Assembly: GCA_024276455.1 (NCBI GenBank)
Contig: JAJRXE010000112.1
Location: 1 to 25,794, forward strand
Direction of reading: 5' to 3'
Source of the DNA: Calditrichota bacterium
GTDB lineage: Bacteria; Calditrichota; Calditrichia; RBG-13-44-9
DNA length: 25,794 bases
Shown here one piece after another: positions 1-7,944 of the stretch; within the stretch, counting starts at the first letter, position 1; each line of letters starts with the position of its first letter. The translations under genes and the position numbers were made by a program. A model generated the notes under the pieces. It was not told where the DNA came from and made no database searches. It saw only the letters and a program-made list of their open reading frames with translations.

Positions 1-340
1 AACTGTTCAACATAGCTCATCCACTTTTCATTTTTCCCTGAAAATTACAACTGGCGTGCCAAGCGTTTTCTTTGTTGCCACATAGTTTCCGCCCAAACGG
101 CTAACTACTGTATTATTAACAAGATAAGGTTGGTTAAATAAATGATGGGCCAACTAAAGCCGGTTTACAATACCCTCCCGGAAGGGACAAAACGGATACA
201 CCTGTATGCAGTGTGAAAAGTGCTGAGTTAGCGAAATTCTTGAATAACTTGAACTTAGCAACTGCATATTCAAGTATGCACCCACCGGCGGACCCAAAAT
301 CTTGCGCTTTCGGAAAGGATTCGGACGTCTGGTTTCGACG
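1..340. other. Intergenic stretch without a recognisable gene
   Basis: I find no convincing gene or RNA here. A plus-strand open frame of 66 codons runs from about 213 to 413 with a GTG start, but it has no ribosome binding site, shows no recognisable domain and runs through the terminator of the neighbouring minus-strand gene. The upstream neighbour of this stretch lies outside the window. Confidence 0.5.
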
Positions 341-383
341 AAAAAATCAGGTGTTTCCCGCGATCCGAATTAGCGGGAAACAC
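341..383 (-). terminator. Rho-independent terminator of the secreted-protein gene
   Basis: A perfect 11-bp inverted repeat, 351-361 against 373-383 (GTGTTTCCCGC / GCGGGAAACAC), has an 11-nt loop. Read on the minus strand it is followed closely by a run of six T (complement of 341-346). It lies about 30 nt after the stop codon of the secreted-protein gene at 416, as expected for an intrinsic terminator ending that transcript. Confidence 0.88.
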
Positions 384-415
384 TTCTTGCTGACCGGGTC
401 CCATTCCCTCTGACT

Positions 416-2464
416 CTATTTTTGCAGGATTAATTTTCGAACAGCGGTAAAGGAACCGGCTTCCAAAATATAAAAATAAATCCCGCTGGAAAGATCCCTG
501 GCGTCCAGAACAACCTCGTAACTCCCGGCCGGTTGCTGCTTATTGACCAACCGTTTTACTATTCTGCCCAGGGCATCGTACAAGGTTAAACGCACAGACT
601 CTCCCTTTGGCAGTTGGTAACGGATGGTCGTGACCGGATTAAAAGGATTGGGGTAATTCTGCAGCAATTGGAAACGACTGGGCATCCGCAGAACCAGCGA
701 GCCCTCTTCATCTGCCATTCCGGTCACTCCGTCATCAATAGTAACCTGACGGGAGTAATATGTCTCTCCGGCGGAATCCACCTGACACTGGTAAACACCA
801 AATTCCCCAGCAGTTATATCCGCAAACCGCAATCTCGAAGATGAAATCCCGGCAACATTTCCGCCACTTGTCAAAGGTGAACCGTTCTTTAACCACAGAT
901 AACTATTTCCCAGACGGTCGGAGCGCACCTCCAGTTTGGCTACAAATCCGGCCGTATCAGTTAACACAACCCGCTGATCACTTTTACCAACCATTCGCAC
1001 GTCCCCGGAATCCCAGACGCCCGCATTTTCCAGATCGCCTTCGATCTCAAAATAAATAAAGTTGTAGCCGTTCCGCTGGATTTCACCGACATTTTTTATC
1101 GACCCCCTTACCAGAACAGTTGGATCATAATAAGTTTGGCTGAACGGCGTAAGAACCCCCTCGATGATGAGATTCCCCGTAAATTCAAAGGTGCCGGTAT
1201 TGCTTAACCGTACGGTATCCCTGACCACCAGATTCTCGAAGGTGGGGAGACCGAAGCTTGATTCATTCGAAAGCATTGTATTGCCCTCTCCGTGAAGGGC
1301 ATTCCCGTTCGCCAGAAGGGAATCCACTTTTAAATTTGCGCCCGATTTTAAATAGAGGGAATGATCATTCTGAAGAACGAGTTTCTTAAGTCGCATCATT
1401 CCCGGACCATCGAAACGAATGGAAGAGGCACTGGAAACGGTTTCTTCCCGAGCGTAAAGATCCTTACAAATGAACGGTTGAGTGACATCCATTTTGAAAA
1501 TCTGGGTGTTGCTACTGGTTAGTTCCAGGGAATACACATTCCAATACCCGTAATTTTCAATATTTCCACTGACTTCAAACAACAAACGTTCATCTACAAA
1601 GTTGGGTAAAATAGCACCGAGATTTTTTACATGACCGTTTACAATGACCGAAAAGAGATTGAAGTTATGCTGAATATCAATAATCTTTAACGTGTCTTCA
1701 ATAACTAAACTGTCGTTTACCACAATACTGGTTGATAAATTAATCACACCCTTAAAATGGATATTCGAGAAAGTCGGGACAACATTGGAAGAACCGCTCC
1801 CATAGCCCGGTGAAATGGTGGAGGACGAATCGCCATGAATAGCATTTCCCTGTCCGACTATCTCGCCTACTTTCAGGCGAGTATTACTCCGTAAATAAAC
1901 CGTGGTGGGTTGAAACGTGGAGTGGTTTTCCCGCAGGATGAGTTTCCGAGCCTGAAAGATCAGGCTATCGAGCACTAAATCGGCATCCGATTCAAAGGTG
2001 GCACTGTCCCCCAAAATTTTGGAAGGGGAGAACAGTGTACCGGGTCCGGAACGAATGAGATGGGTCAAGGTATCCGAAAAGTGCACTGCGTAAGACTTCC
2101 AGACTCCATCATTGAAAAGATTTCTTCCCACCGTAAACTGCAAGGGAAACAACCAGTTCTTTCCGTCAATCTCGCCTTTATTCCACAAATCCTGACTTAC
2201 CGTTACCATGTACGGCTCCACATTCGAGTTCGCCCGTAACGATCCCCCAGCCTGAATCGTCAGATTGCGGCAAAAAATCTGCCCTTTCACTGTCACGGGG
2301 CCCACCAACACGACATCATCGTTCGGACCGGGCACCACACCGTCTGCCCAGGTCGAGGGCTCACTCCAGGGTCCGCCCTGTATGGTGGAATACGTTTGTC
2401 CCCACGCCGGTAAACTGCCAATCCCGAGGATTAAAAGAAGCAACCACTTTACCAAATTCGCCAT
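416..2464 (-). CDS. Secreted surface protein with G8-like region, Ig-like region and type IX sorting-type C-terminus
   Basis: This 682-residue protein has a clear signal peptide (about 1-22: basic start, LLLLILGIG core, AWG cleavage region). Residues about 27-100 resemble a G8-type segment (WSEPSTWADG...PGPNDDVVL), and the middle is rich in repetitive beta-strand-like sequence. An Ig-like stretch with LWLKNGSPL and GVYQCQVDS precedes the C-terminal module. The last 83 residues (from about 600) start with LLQNYPNPFNPVTTIRYQLP and end with a basic, beta-rich tail, the arrangement found in FCB-group proteins exported by type IX secretion and anchored or released at the surface. The start is well placed: GGAGG at 2470-2474 lies 5 nt before the ATG. 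A near-palindrome sits just upstream and a strong terminator follows. The substrate or adhesion role cannot be read from the sequence. Confidence 0.85.
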   Translation of the reverse strand: MANLVKWLLLLILGIGSLPAWGQTYSTIQGGPWSEPSTWADGVVPGPNDDVVLVGPVTVKGQIFCRNLTIQAGGSLRANSNVEPYMVTVSQDLWNKGEIDGKNWLFPLQFTVGRNLFNDGVWKSYAVHFSDTLTHLIRSGPGTLFSPSKILGDSATFESDADLVLDSLIFQARKLILRENHSTFQPTTVYLRSNTRLKVGEIVGQGNAIHGDSSSTISPGYGSGSSNVVPTFSNIHFKGVINLSTSIVVNDSLVIEDTLKIIDIQHNFNLFSVIVNGHVKNLGAILPNFVDERLLFEVSGNIENYGYWNVYSLELTSSNTQIFKMDVTQPFICKDLYAREETVSSASSIRFDGPGMMRLKKLVLQNDHSLYLKSGANLKVDSLLANGNALHGEGNTMLSNESSFGLPTFENLVVRDTVRLSNTGTFEFTGNLIIEGVLTPFSQTYYDPTVLVRGSIKNVGEIQRNGYNFIYFEIEGDLENAGVWDSGDVRMVGKSDQRVVLTDTAGFVAKLEVRSDRLGNSYLWLKNGSPLTSGGNVAGISSSRLRFADITAGEFGVYQCQVDSAGETYYSRQVTIDDGVTGMADEEGSLVLRMPSRFQLLQNYPNPFNPVTTIRYQLPKGESVRLTLYDALGRIVKRLVNKQQPAGSYEVVLDARDLSSGIYFYILEAGSFTAVRKLILQK

Positions 2465-2487
2465 AAATACCTCCGGTTTTAGTTTAC

Positions 2488-2513
2488 AAAGCTATATTTT
2501 AAAATGTACCTAT
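2488..2513. promoter_or_regulatory. Near-palindromic operator candidate upstream of the secreted-protein gene
   Basis: Thirteen base positions each side of the centre between 2500 and 2501 match in 10 of 13 pairs; the core is ATTTTAAAAT with GCTAT on the left and GTACC on the right. It ends 24 nt before the start codon, over the likely promoter or 5' leader. The layout (AAG..., central ATTTTAAAAT, ...CT) resembles operators of NsrR-type Rrf2 repressors, and such a regulator is encoded at 10446-10907. No binding can be shown from sequence, and an AT-rich core can arise by chance. Confidence 0.3.
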
Positions 2514-2998
2514 CTGCCGGAGTAGACGGAATGGCGGTATGCAGCAGCGCTTTTCTGCCATTCCTTCTGTCCAGCGCTTACTTCAAATAAATACGATTCA
2601 AGGAATAAGGTCTAAAAAAGCGATTAGGTGGAGCAGAAAAGAATTTTGTTTTTTGGGCAAATTCAAACGGTTGGGTATTTAGGATTAGGACATTAGAAAA
2701 AAGACCGTCGCATCGCGAAAACGGAGAGAGCCATTTAACGAAGCCGTAATTAAACATTCCTAATGCGTCCCAAATTGAATTAACAAACTTCCCTTTCCGC
2801 TTTATATCGGAAATCTCTTTTCATTACTTTAATTAAGGAATTATTTATCAAAGTAACTCTCTGGAAGTCGAATTTAATTTCTTTTCGTTCGGAGGGAGGG
2901 AATGGTTGAATATTTACAACTTTCCGCAATATTTTCAGATGGGTGAGAGAGATTTTTCTCTCGCAGGGTTAAAATCTTCTTTTGTTCTTCCCCATCGA
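2514..2998. other. AT-rich gap between norB and the secreted-protein gene
   Basis: About 485 bases hold no convincing gene. A minus-strand frame of 81 codons (2874-3119) overlaps the norB 3' end and crosses its terminator, so I leave it out. A short inverted repeat TTTCCG / CGGAAA lies at 2794-2799 / 2808-2813 and a GAGAGA / TCTCTC repeat lies near 2945-2962; neither has a T-run in a useful position. The promoter of the downstream secreted-protein gene should be in this stretch, but I cannot place its boxes with confidence. Confidence 0.5.
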
Positions 2999-3043
2999 CA
3001 AAAAACCTCACCCGCTCGGTAGAGAAAACCGGCAGGTGAGGTT
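2999..3043 (-). terminator. Rho-independent terminator after norB
   Basis: The inverted repeat AACCTCACC / GGTGAGGTT (3004-3012 and 3035-3043, 9 bp, 22-nt loop) is followed on the minus strand by a run of six T (complement of 3000-3005). It lies about 28 nt after the norB stop and closes the nitrogen-oxide block. Confidence 0.85.
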
Positions 3044-3070
3044 CAACTTTTTCAAACTGTACGGGTAAGC

Positions 3071-4402
3071 CTACGACTCGCTTTCGGCCGGTTTTAAGTT
3101 CAACAGATCGTAAATCCACATTATCACGCCAGCCAGGAAGAAAACACCCGTGAAAATAGCGATTTTAAACCAGAACTGCATCTGTGCCTGCGCGTTCATG
3201 TAGCCCAGCCCCATAATACGTTCCAGATAGGTTTGCAACACACCGGCTACACCGAAAACCAGACCGATAATCATCATGGTACTACTGGTGATCCAGAAAG
3301 CCCAGTTCGCCAGAGTCTGTTTGTAATTGGAATAACCTTTCAGATTGGGGAAAGCGTAATAGAAAATTGTAATAATTAACAGCGCGTAGGCTCCAAAGAA
3401 AGCCAGGTGCCCGTGGGAAACGGTAATCTGGCTGCCATGGGTGTAGTAATTAATCTGCGGCAGGGTATGGATGAATCCCCACACACCGGCGCCAATAAAG
3501 TGGTAAATAACCGAACCAATGGCCAGGGTTAACACCGCTTTGTTCTTGATTTCCACCCGGCGTTCTTTCACATGGCGCAGGGTGTCCCAGACCATGAAGG
3601 CAATGGGAAGCGGTTCCAGGGCGCTAAAAATACCACCGAACCACAGCCAGTAACGCGGGGCGCCAATCCAGTAATAATGATGCCCGGTTCCCACAATGCC
3701 GGTAAACAGGAACAACCCGATTTCTACGTAGAGCCATTTCTCCACCGTTTTCCGCGGAACTCCGGTGATGCGCATCAGGATCCAGGCCATGATGGCCCCG
3801 GTGATCAATTCCCAGGCACCTTCTACCCAGAGGTGAATGACCCACCACCAGTAATACCAGTCAATGGAAAGATTTTTGTAGAACGGGATTCCGAATAAAT
3901 AAAGCAGGGCCAGAAAGGTGAGACCGCCCAACAAGGTGCCCTGAATCATAGTCCAATTCTTCGCTTTGATCAGGGTCATGGCGATATTAAAAAGGAATAT
4001 CAGGGCACCCAGTACCACCAACAGGTCCAGCTCAAAGGGGATTTCCAGCAACGGGCGTCCCTGGGTCCAACCAAACAGGAATCCGATTAACGCCGCCACA
4101 CCGGTACCGACCAGAATAACCAGCTGCAAATAGGCCAGCTTGGTGCTGTAAAGCTCGGATTCGCTCTCTTCGGGGACCATGTAATAAGTTCCACCCATGA
4201 ACCCCAGGAGCATCCACAGCACCAGCAGGTTTGTGTGAAAAGCCCGGGCGGTGGCAAAGGGGAATACATCTACCAGACTCTGGGGCAGGGTAAAGGCGTA
4301 GTTAATGGCCAACCAGAGTCCCATGATGACTTGTAATCCAAACAGCAACAATGCTATTACAAAATAAGGATAGGCCACTCTTTGAGATTCATATTTAATC
4401 AT
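3071..4402 (-). CDS. norB: Nitric oxide reductase large subunit, NorB (cNOR type)
   Basis: NorB is the catalytic membrane subunit of cytochrome c-dependent nitric oxide reductase, which turns 2 NO into N2O. The protein has 443 residues and about 12 hydrophobic segments, close to usual cNorB length and without the N-terminal extension of quinol-dependent qNOR. The expected ligands are visible: His56 (heme b), His190, His241 and His242 (FeB site), His330 (heme b3) and His332 (heme b), with Glu194, Glu198 and Glu263 in the conserved positions around the site (WVIHLWVEGAWE, ALEPLP). Its ATG shares one base with the norC stop (TAATG), so the two are translationally coupled, and a strong terminator follows. 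The maturation genes norQ and norD that often accompany cNOR are not adjacent. The physiological role could be respiration or NO detoxification. Confidence 0.96.
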   Translation of the reverse strand: MIKYESQRVAYPYFVIALLLFGLQVIMGLWLAINYAFTLPQSLVDVFPFATARAFHTNLLVLWMLLGFMGGTYYMVPEESESELYSTKLAYLQLVILVGTGVAALIGFLFGWTQGRPLLEIPFELDLLVVLGALIFLFNIAMTLIKAKNWTMIQGTLLGGLTFLALLYLFGIPFYKNLSIDWYYWWWVIHLWVEGAWELITGAIMAWILMRITGVPRKTVEKWLYVEIGLFLFTGIVGTGHHYYWIGAPRYWLWFGGIFSALEPLPIAFMVWDTLRHVKERRVEIKNKAVLTLAIGSVIYHFIGAGVWGFIHTLPQINYYTHGSQITVSHGHLAFFGAYALLIITIFYYAFPNLKGYSNYKQTLANWAFWITSSTMMIIGLVFGVAGVLQTYLERIMGLGYMNAQAQMQFWFKIAIFTGVFFLAGVIMWIYDLLNLKPAESES

Positions 4403-5112
4403 TATTCACCTCCTTTCTGTTTTAACAGAAAATCGGCTAAAGCCTGCAAATCGCTTTCCGACAAATCCGGGTAAGCGGGCATCTCCGAATCGGGGTTCAG
4501 GGCTTCCGGATTGCGGATTTGCTGTTTGATTCGATCCAGGGTCAGCCGGCTTCCCACATCGTCCAGGGCGGGTCCGGTGTCGCCGCCTACCCCTTTCAAG
4601 GAATGGCAATCGAAACAATTGTTTTCTTTGAACAAAGCGGCGCCCAGAGACATGGTCGCCGATTCCAACAACCGGTTTACACCAGACTTCCGACGTTTTT
4701 TGGAATCCTGGGGCGGCCAATCGTTGGTGTTGATATCATTAACCCACCGAAAAAACGCCACCAGCTTATCAATTTCCTCTGAGGAAAGATTTTGCTGGGG
4801 CATTTTGCGGAACGATTTTGCAAAAAGGACCTCTGGTTGGGCCAGCGCCCGCCGAATGTAACTCTCGCCCCGGCGCTGGTACACCTTGGTGAGATCGGGA
4901 GCATAATACCCTCCAAATCCCAGAATGGTGTGGCAGTCGTTGCAATTGTACTTCTGAAACACTCTTTTGCCTGCCACGACCTCATCAGATAGCCTGTCAG
5001 CGTGGGTTAGTGTTCCAATCTGACGATGGGTATCCCAGGTCAGAAAGAGGAACAACACCGCTGAGCTGATGGTGCCAACATAAAAAATCCACTTGGCAAG
5101 TTTGGTGCTCAT
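4402..5112 (-). CDS. norC: Nitric oxide reductase cytochrome c subunit NorC with an additional C-terminal cytochrome c domain
   Basis: Residues about 8-26 form one membrane anchor. The first heme site, C57-N-D-C-H61, in the typical NorC context followed by TILGFGGYYAPDL, has Met104 as likely axial ligand. A linker rich in Lys and Arg (about 135-145) leads to a second cytochrome c domain with C166-F-D-C-H170 and Met211 (EMPAYPDLS). Classical NorC is about 150 residues with one heme; this one has 236 residues and two, so it carries an in-frame cytochrome c domain that could act as a built-in electron donor. GGAGGAG lies 6 nt before the start. Periplasmic location follows from the c-type hemes. 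Confidence in norC is high; the role of the second domain is inferred. Confidence 0.93.
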   Translation of the reverse strand: MSTKLAKWIFYVGTISSAVLFLFLTWDTHRQIGTLTHADRLSDEVVAGKRVFQKYNCNDCHTILGFGGYYAPDLTKVYQRRGESYIRRALAQPEVLFAKSFRKMPQQNLSSEEIDKLVAFFRWVNDINTNDWPPQDSKKRRKSGVNRLLESATMSLGAALFKENNCFDCHSLKGVGGDTGPALDDVGSRLTLDRIKQQIRNPEALNPDSEMPAYPDLSESDLQALADFLLKQKGGE

Positions 5113-5171
5113 AGCACTCCTCCACTGTTTTAGGTTACTGGTTAAAAGAAATTACCTGCCCTCCCGGTTCT

Positions 5172-5209
5172 GGAGTCAATTGTTTCCCCTTGCGCATGGA
5201 AACCACTCC
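5172..5209 (-). promoter_or_regulatory. Nested inverted repeat in the norCB leader
   Basis: Two nested arms pair: GGAGT 5172-5176 with ACTCC 5205-5209, and GTTTCC 5182-5187 with GGAAAC 5198-5203. The structure lies 60 to 97 nt upstream of norC in the 191-nt gap after the methyltransferase gene. There is no T-run, so it is not a plain terminator. It may be an mRNA structure or an operator in front of norCB. I saw no clear FNR/DNR-type box (TTGAT-N4-ATCAA) in this gap. Confidence 0.3.
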
Positions 5210-5303
5210 CAAGGCAGCATGGTTGGGCATCAGCAATTCCGCCACTCTTTACCCGGTAATCACTTCAACCCAAAAATCAGCAAACCATTTTTTCTTTGAA
5301 TTT

Positions 5304-6068
5304 TTACGTTTTTTTCGCTACCACTACCAAATTAGCACTTTCGTTTGAGTTAAAAGGCGTAAATTGCATGTCACCATAAAATTGTAACTCTCCCAGCCCA
5401 ACAAGGTGCAGAACAGCTTCCAGGTTCTCTTTTCGATAGGGATAAAGGGTCGTGCTTTGCAATGTATATTCAGGTGTGTTATTTTTCCACCGGATGGTTA
5501 AAATATTAAAACGAACAACCTTTTCTAAAAAATCGTAGAAACGGACAAACTCCAAATCCCCCTGACGTCTAATTCCGATGATTCTCTGTTTTTCCAGTAA
5601 GATTTTATGGTAATTCAACAGTTGGACAACCAGTATTCCCCCGGGTTGCAGCAATTGGTAAAAGTTTTTGAACGTTTGCTCCAGATCTTCTTTGGTGAGT
5701 AAATGAGGCAAGGAATTGCCCAGGCAAAAGATAGCCTGAAATTGTTCCTGGATATGGTGGGTCAAATTTTGCAGGGATGCCTGTACCCAGCGTACCGGGG
5801 ATTTGGCCTGCCGGGCATTTTCACGGGCTTTCTCTAACATTTTCGCCGACAGGTCTGCCGCCGTTACCGCCATTCCCAGGCGGGCAAAGACGATGGCGTG
5901 TAAACCGGTCCCGCAGGCGGCATCCAATACCTTGCGGAATTTAAACCGTTCCACCCAGCGCCGGAGAACAGCTTCCTCCTTCTCCAGGCGCGGGTGAAAA
6001 CGGGTCATTTCATCATAATCTGACGAAAGAGCGTCGTAAAACTGTTCTACCTCAGCAGTCGAATCCAT
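5304..6068 (-). CDS. Class I SAM-dependent methyltransferase, substrate unknown
   Basis: The 254-residue protein has the class I methyltransferase layout: an N-terminal helix pair with FYDALSSDYDEMTRFHPRLE, the SAM-binding glycine motif LDAACGTG (about 48-55), an acidic residue after strand 2 (AADLS), a post-I motif IFCLGNSLPHL and a C-terminal beta region. No substrate-specific signature is recognisable. It starts 5 nt after the stop of the DUF1858/DUF2249 gene, so it is probably co-transcribed with the nitrogen-oxide genes. The acceptor might be a small molecule or a metabolite damaged by NO chemistry, but that is speculation. Confidence 0.82.
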   Translation of the reverse strand: MDSTAEVEQFYDALSSDYDEMTRFHPRLEKEEAVLRRWVERFKFRKVLDAACGTGLHAIVFARLGMAVTAADLSAKMLEKARENARQAKSPVRWVQASLQNLTHHIQEQFQAIFCLGNSLPHLLTKEDLEQTFKNFYQLLQPGGILVVQLLNYHKILLEKQRIIGIRRQGDLEFVRFYDFLEKVVRFNILTIRWKNNTPEYTLQSTTLYPYRKENLEAVLHLVGLGELQFYGDMQFTPFNSNESANLVVVAKKT

Positions 6069-6073
6069 TTTCC

Positions 6074-6610
6074 CTATAGCGCAAAGTAATTTTTGAATAA
6101 ATCAGGGGCTTCCTGCCGGGAATAGGTACGAAATCCCCGGCTTTTAACCATGTCAATTAACGGACCGGGAAGAAAGGGAGTAATGAGCTGATACACCTGC
6201 CCTTCCTTCAATTTATCCAGTTCTTTCATTACCGTTTCAACCGGGTGCTTTCCCTTTTCCAACATGGGACGAGCATCCAGAATCCGCACGATTTTACCGT
6301 TTTGCAACCAGTCGGGACCTTCGCCAGCAGTTTCTTCGCTCAGCGGTTCATCCTGCCCGACCTCGCTGCGAAGGCGATTTATGACTGTTCCAATGGACTG
6401 TTGCCCCAATTCCGCCACCTTTTGCAAGGTGGTTACCTTCTCGATGGTTTTACGCAACACCGGATTCTTTAATTTTTCCAGCGCCGGAGCGAGCTCCAGC
6501 ACTACGGCTTCCAACTGCGGATACACCGCCAATAATTCCCCCAGGGTGGTGTCCGGGGTGATGATGAGCGCCTGATCCTCCGGGCACTCCTGAATCGCTT
6601 TTTTCTCCAT
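6074..6610 (-). CDS. DUF1858-DUF2249 two-domain protein
   Basis: Residues about 13-80 (IITPDTTLGELLAVYPQLEAV) match the DUF1858 fold, also found at the N-terminus of the iron-sulfur repair protein ScdA/YtfE. Residues about 105-175 (RILDARPMLEKGKHPVETVM ... PLIDMVKSRGF) match DUF2249, a TusA-like small domain. No metal ligand cluster is obvious. It begins 12 nt after the DUF438-hemerythrin gene and ends 5 nt before the methyltransferase gene. Proteins of this domain composition recur next to hemerythrin and nitric oxide reductase genes in anaerobes and denitrifiers, which suggests a role in NO tolerance or sensing. The exact function is unknown. Confidence 0.8.
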   Translation of the reverse strand: MEKKAIQECPEDQALIITPDTTLGELLAVYPQLEAVVLELAPALEKLKNPVLRKTIEKVTTLQKVAELGQQSIGTVINRLRSEVGQDEPLSEETAGEGPDWLQNGKIVRILDARPMLEKGKHPVETVMKELDKLKEGQVYQLITPFLPGPLIDMVKSRGFRTYSRQEAPDLFKNYFAL

Positions 6611-6622
6611 AATCTATCTTCC

Positions 6623-7858
6623 TCAATTTTCTTCGTAGCTTAACAAACGTTTTTCACCTTCTAATTTACGGAGCTTGGTGATATCCTGGGTTACTTCAAG
6701 GGTACCCAGATATTCTCCTTTCTCATTCCGCAGAGCGTAATATTCGATGTGAATAAAGCGCCCCTGGAAATTAATCCAAAAAGCGGCCCGGTCATGTCTT
6801 CCAGAACGAAAATCGTTCAGGATTCGTTGCACCACATGAGCACTGGAAGGAGGATGGCAAAGCTGAACGGCACGGCCAAGAATTGCCCGATTCCGGTCGA
6901 AAATTCGTTCGCTGTTGGTATTAAAAAACCGCACCCGATCGTCCTTGTCCACAAAGGTAATATCCACTGGCAGGGTATTAAAAATAGCCGTTAGTTCTTC
7001 CACGGTAAAGCTGCCGGTGGGTAATTTTACCCGGCCTTCAGCGTATTCTTCCCGCGGTTTGAGTTCAATGCCCTCCGGTTCCCAGACGTCCTGGGGATCG
7101 TAAAGGCAGTAACCGATCTCATCGCTCTGGCGGTAAATTTCGTACCATTCGTTGGCGGTCAGGGTATCCAGGCACATGGGGAAAAGAATCTCCTCTTCCT
7201 TGTAAATCATCTCGTCCACCCCATTCACCGCCGGTCGCAGAACCAGTTCAATGACCATTTTCGCCTCCCCGGCGGTGATTGTCTGGGTGGCAGACAATGC
7301 CTCCAACGCATTCTTCAACTGCTCGCGGATTTCATCGTCTTTTCCCCACATGACGGTAGGCGGACCGGTAATTTCGTATTTTTCCAGATACGGAAAAAGG
7401 AGATTTTCCTTGCGCCGATAATGCTTATCCACATCCATCAGATGATTAAAATGCTGATGGATTTTCATCCACTGGGCACTAACATCTGCGGAGTCGTCCG
7501 CCTCTTCAATTTCTTTAAACAGTGCTCGAAGGGATTCCAATTCCGCTTCCAGGGCTCGATTTTCTTGCTGGAAAGTGTGCACGGGATGTCCCGGTGGTGC
7601 CTCCTGCGCCTCGCTCAGGTCCACCACGCCTTTGAGTGCTTCACCGTGAATATCGCACAGTTTCAGTACCTCGTAAGCGGGCAGCCCTTCGGCAATCAAC
7701 TCCTGCTCGGCTTCCACCACCAGGCCGTAAGGTACCTTCCCCATCATGCGAACGAGCTGCTGTTTTACCTGATCCGCCGCTTTCCCTTCGTGCAGCTGAA
7801 GAATCAGGTGTTTTAACAGCTCCTTACGGCGCTGATTATTATTGATTAATTCACTCAT
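6623..7858 (-). CDS. DUF438, hemerythrin-like and PAS domain protein, probable NO/O2 sensor
   Basis: Three domains are visible in 411 residues. DUF438 covers about 1-85 (LKLCDIHGEALKGVV signature). A hemerythrin-like four-helix region covers about 91-235 with likely iron ligands H91/H94, H134-x-x-x-H138, H146 with E151, and the EEEILFP segment near 221-227. A PAS domain covers about 285-400, ending in EVTQDITKLRKLEG, with the HPPSS motif (335-339) common in this family. There is no kinase, cyclase or DNA-binding output domain, so it may act by protein contact or bind and scavenge NO or O2. The start has AAAGGA 8 nt upstream. It forms a close pair with the DUF1858/DUF2249 gene. Family membership is well supported; the ligand is inferred from context. 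Confidence 0.88.
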   Translation of the reverse strand: MSELINNNQRRKELLKHLILQLHEGKAADQVKQQLVRMMGKVPYGLVVEAEQELIAEGLPAYEVLKLCDIHGEALKGVVDLSEAQEAPPGHPVHTFQQENRALEAELESLRALFKEIEEADDSADVSAQWMKIHQHFNHLMDVDKHYRRKENLLFPYLEKYEITGPPTVMWGKDDEIREQLKNALEALSATQTITAGEAKMVIELVLRPAVNGVDEMIYKEEEILFPMCLDTLTANEWYEIYRQSDEIGYCLYDPQDVWEPEGIELKPREEYAEGRVKLPTGSFTVEELTAIFNTLPVDITFVDKDDRVRFFNTNSERIFDRNRAILGRAVQLCHPPSSAHVVQRILNDFRSGRHDRAAFWINFQGRFIHIEYYALRNEKGEYLGTLEVTQDITKLRKLEGEKRLLSYEEN

Positions 7859-7916
7859 CTATATGATCCTTTCTTTTTTTTTCAACAAATCCTTTTTAAA
7901 GTTAAAAACTTCCTTC

Positions 7917-7938
7917 AAAAAATCAACCCTGCGGGTCG
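7917..7938 (-). terminator. Short terminator-like hairpin after the iron-sulfur protein gene
   Basis: On the minus strand a 6-bp stem including one G-T pair (CGACCC / GGGTTG, 7924-7938, loop GCA) is followed by ATTTTTT (complement of 7917-7923). It begins a few bases after the stop at 7945 and lies in the 86-nt gap before the DUF438 gene. It could partly end transcription, separating rrf2/HAO/NapH-like from the NO-defence genes downstream. Confidence 0.5.
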
Positions 7939-7944
7939 CCCCGA

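Noticed and set aside
213..413. Plus-strand frame of 66 codons
   Set aside because: GTG start without ribosome binding site, no recognisable domain, and it runs across the terminator of the minus-strand gene.
2945..2962. GAGAGA / TCTCTC repeat as a second norB terminator
   Set aside because: No T-run follows on the minus strand and the stem is weak compared with the one at 2999-3043.
2874..3119. Minus-strand frame of 81 codons after norB
   Set aside because: It overlaps the norB end in another frame and crosses the norB terminator; composition is not protein-like.
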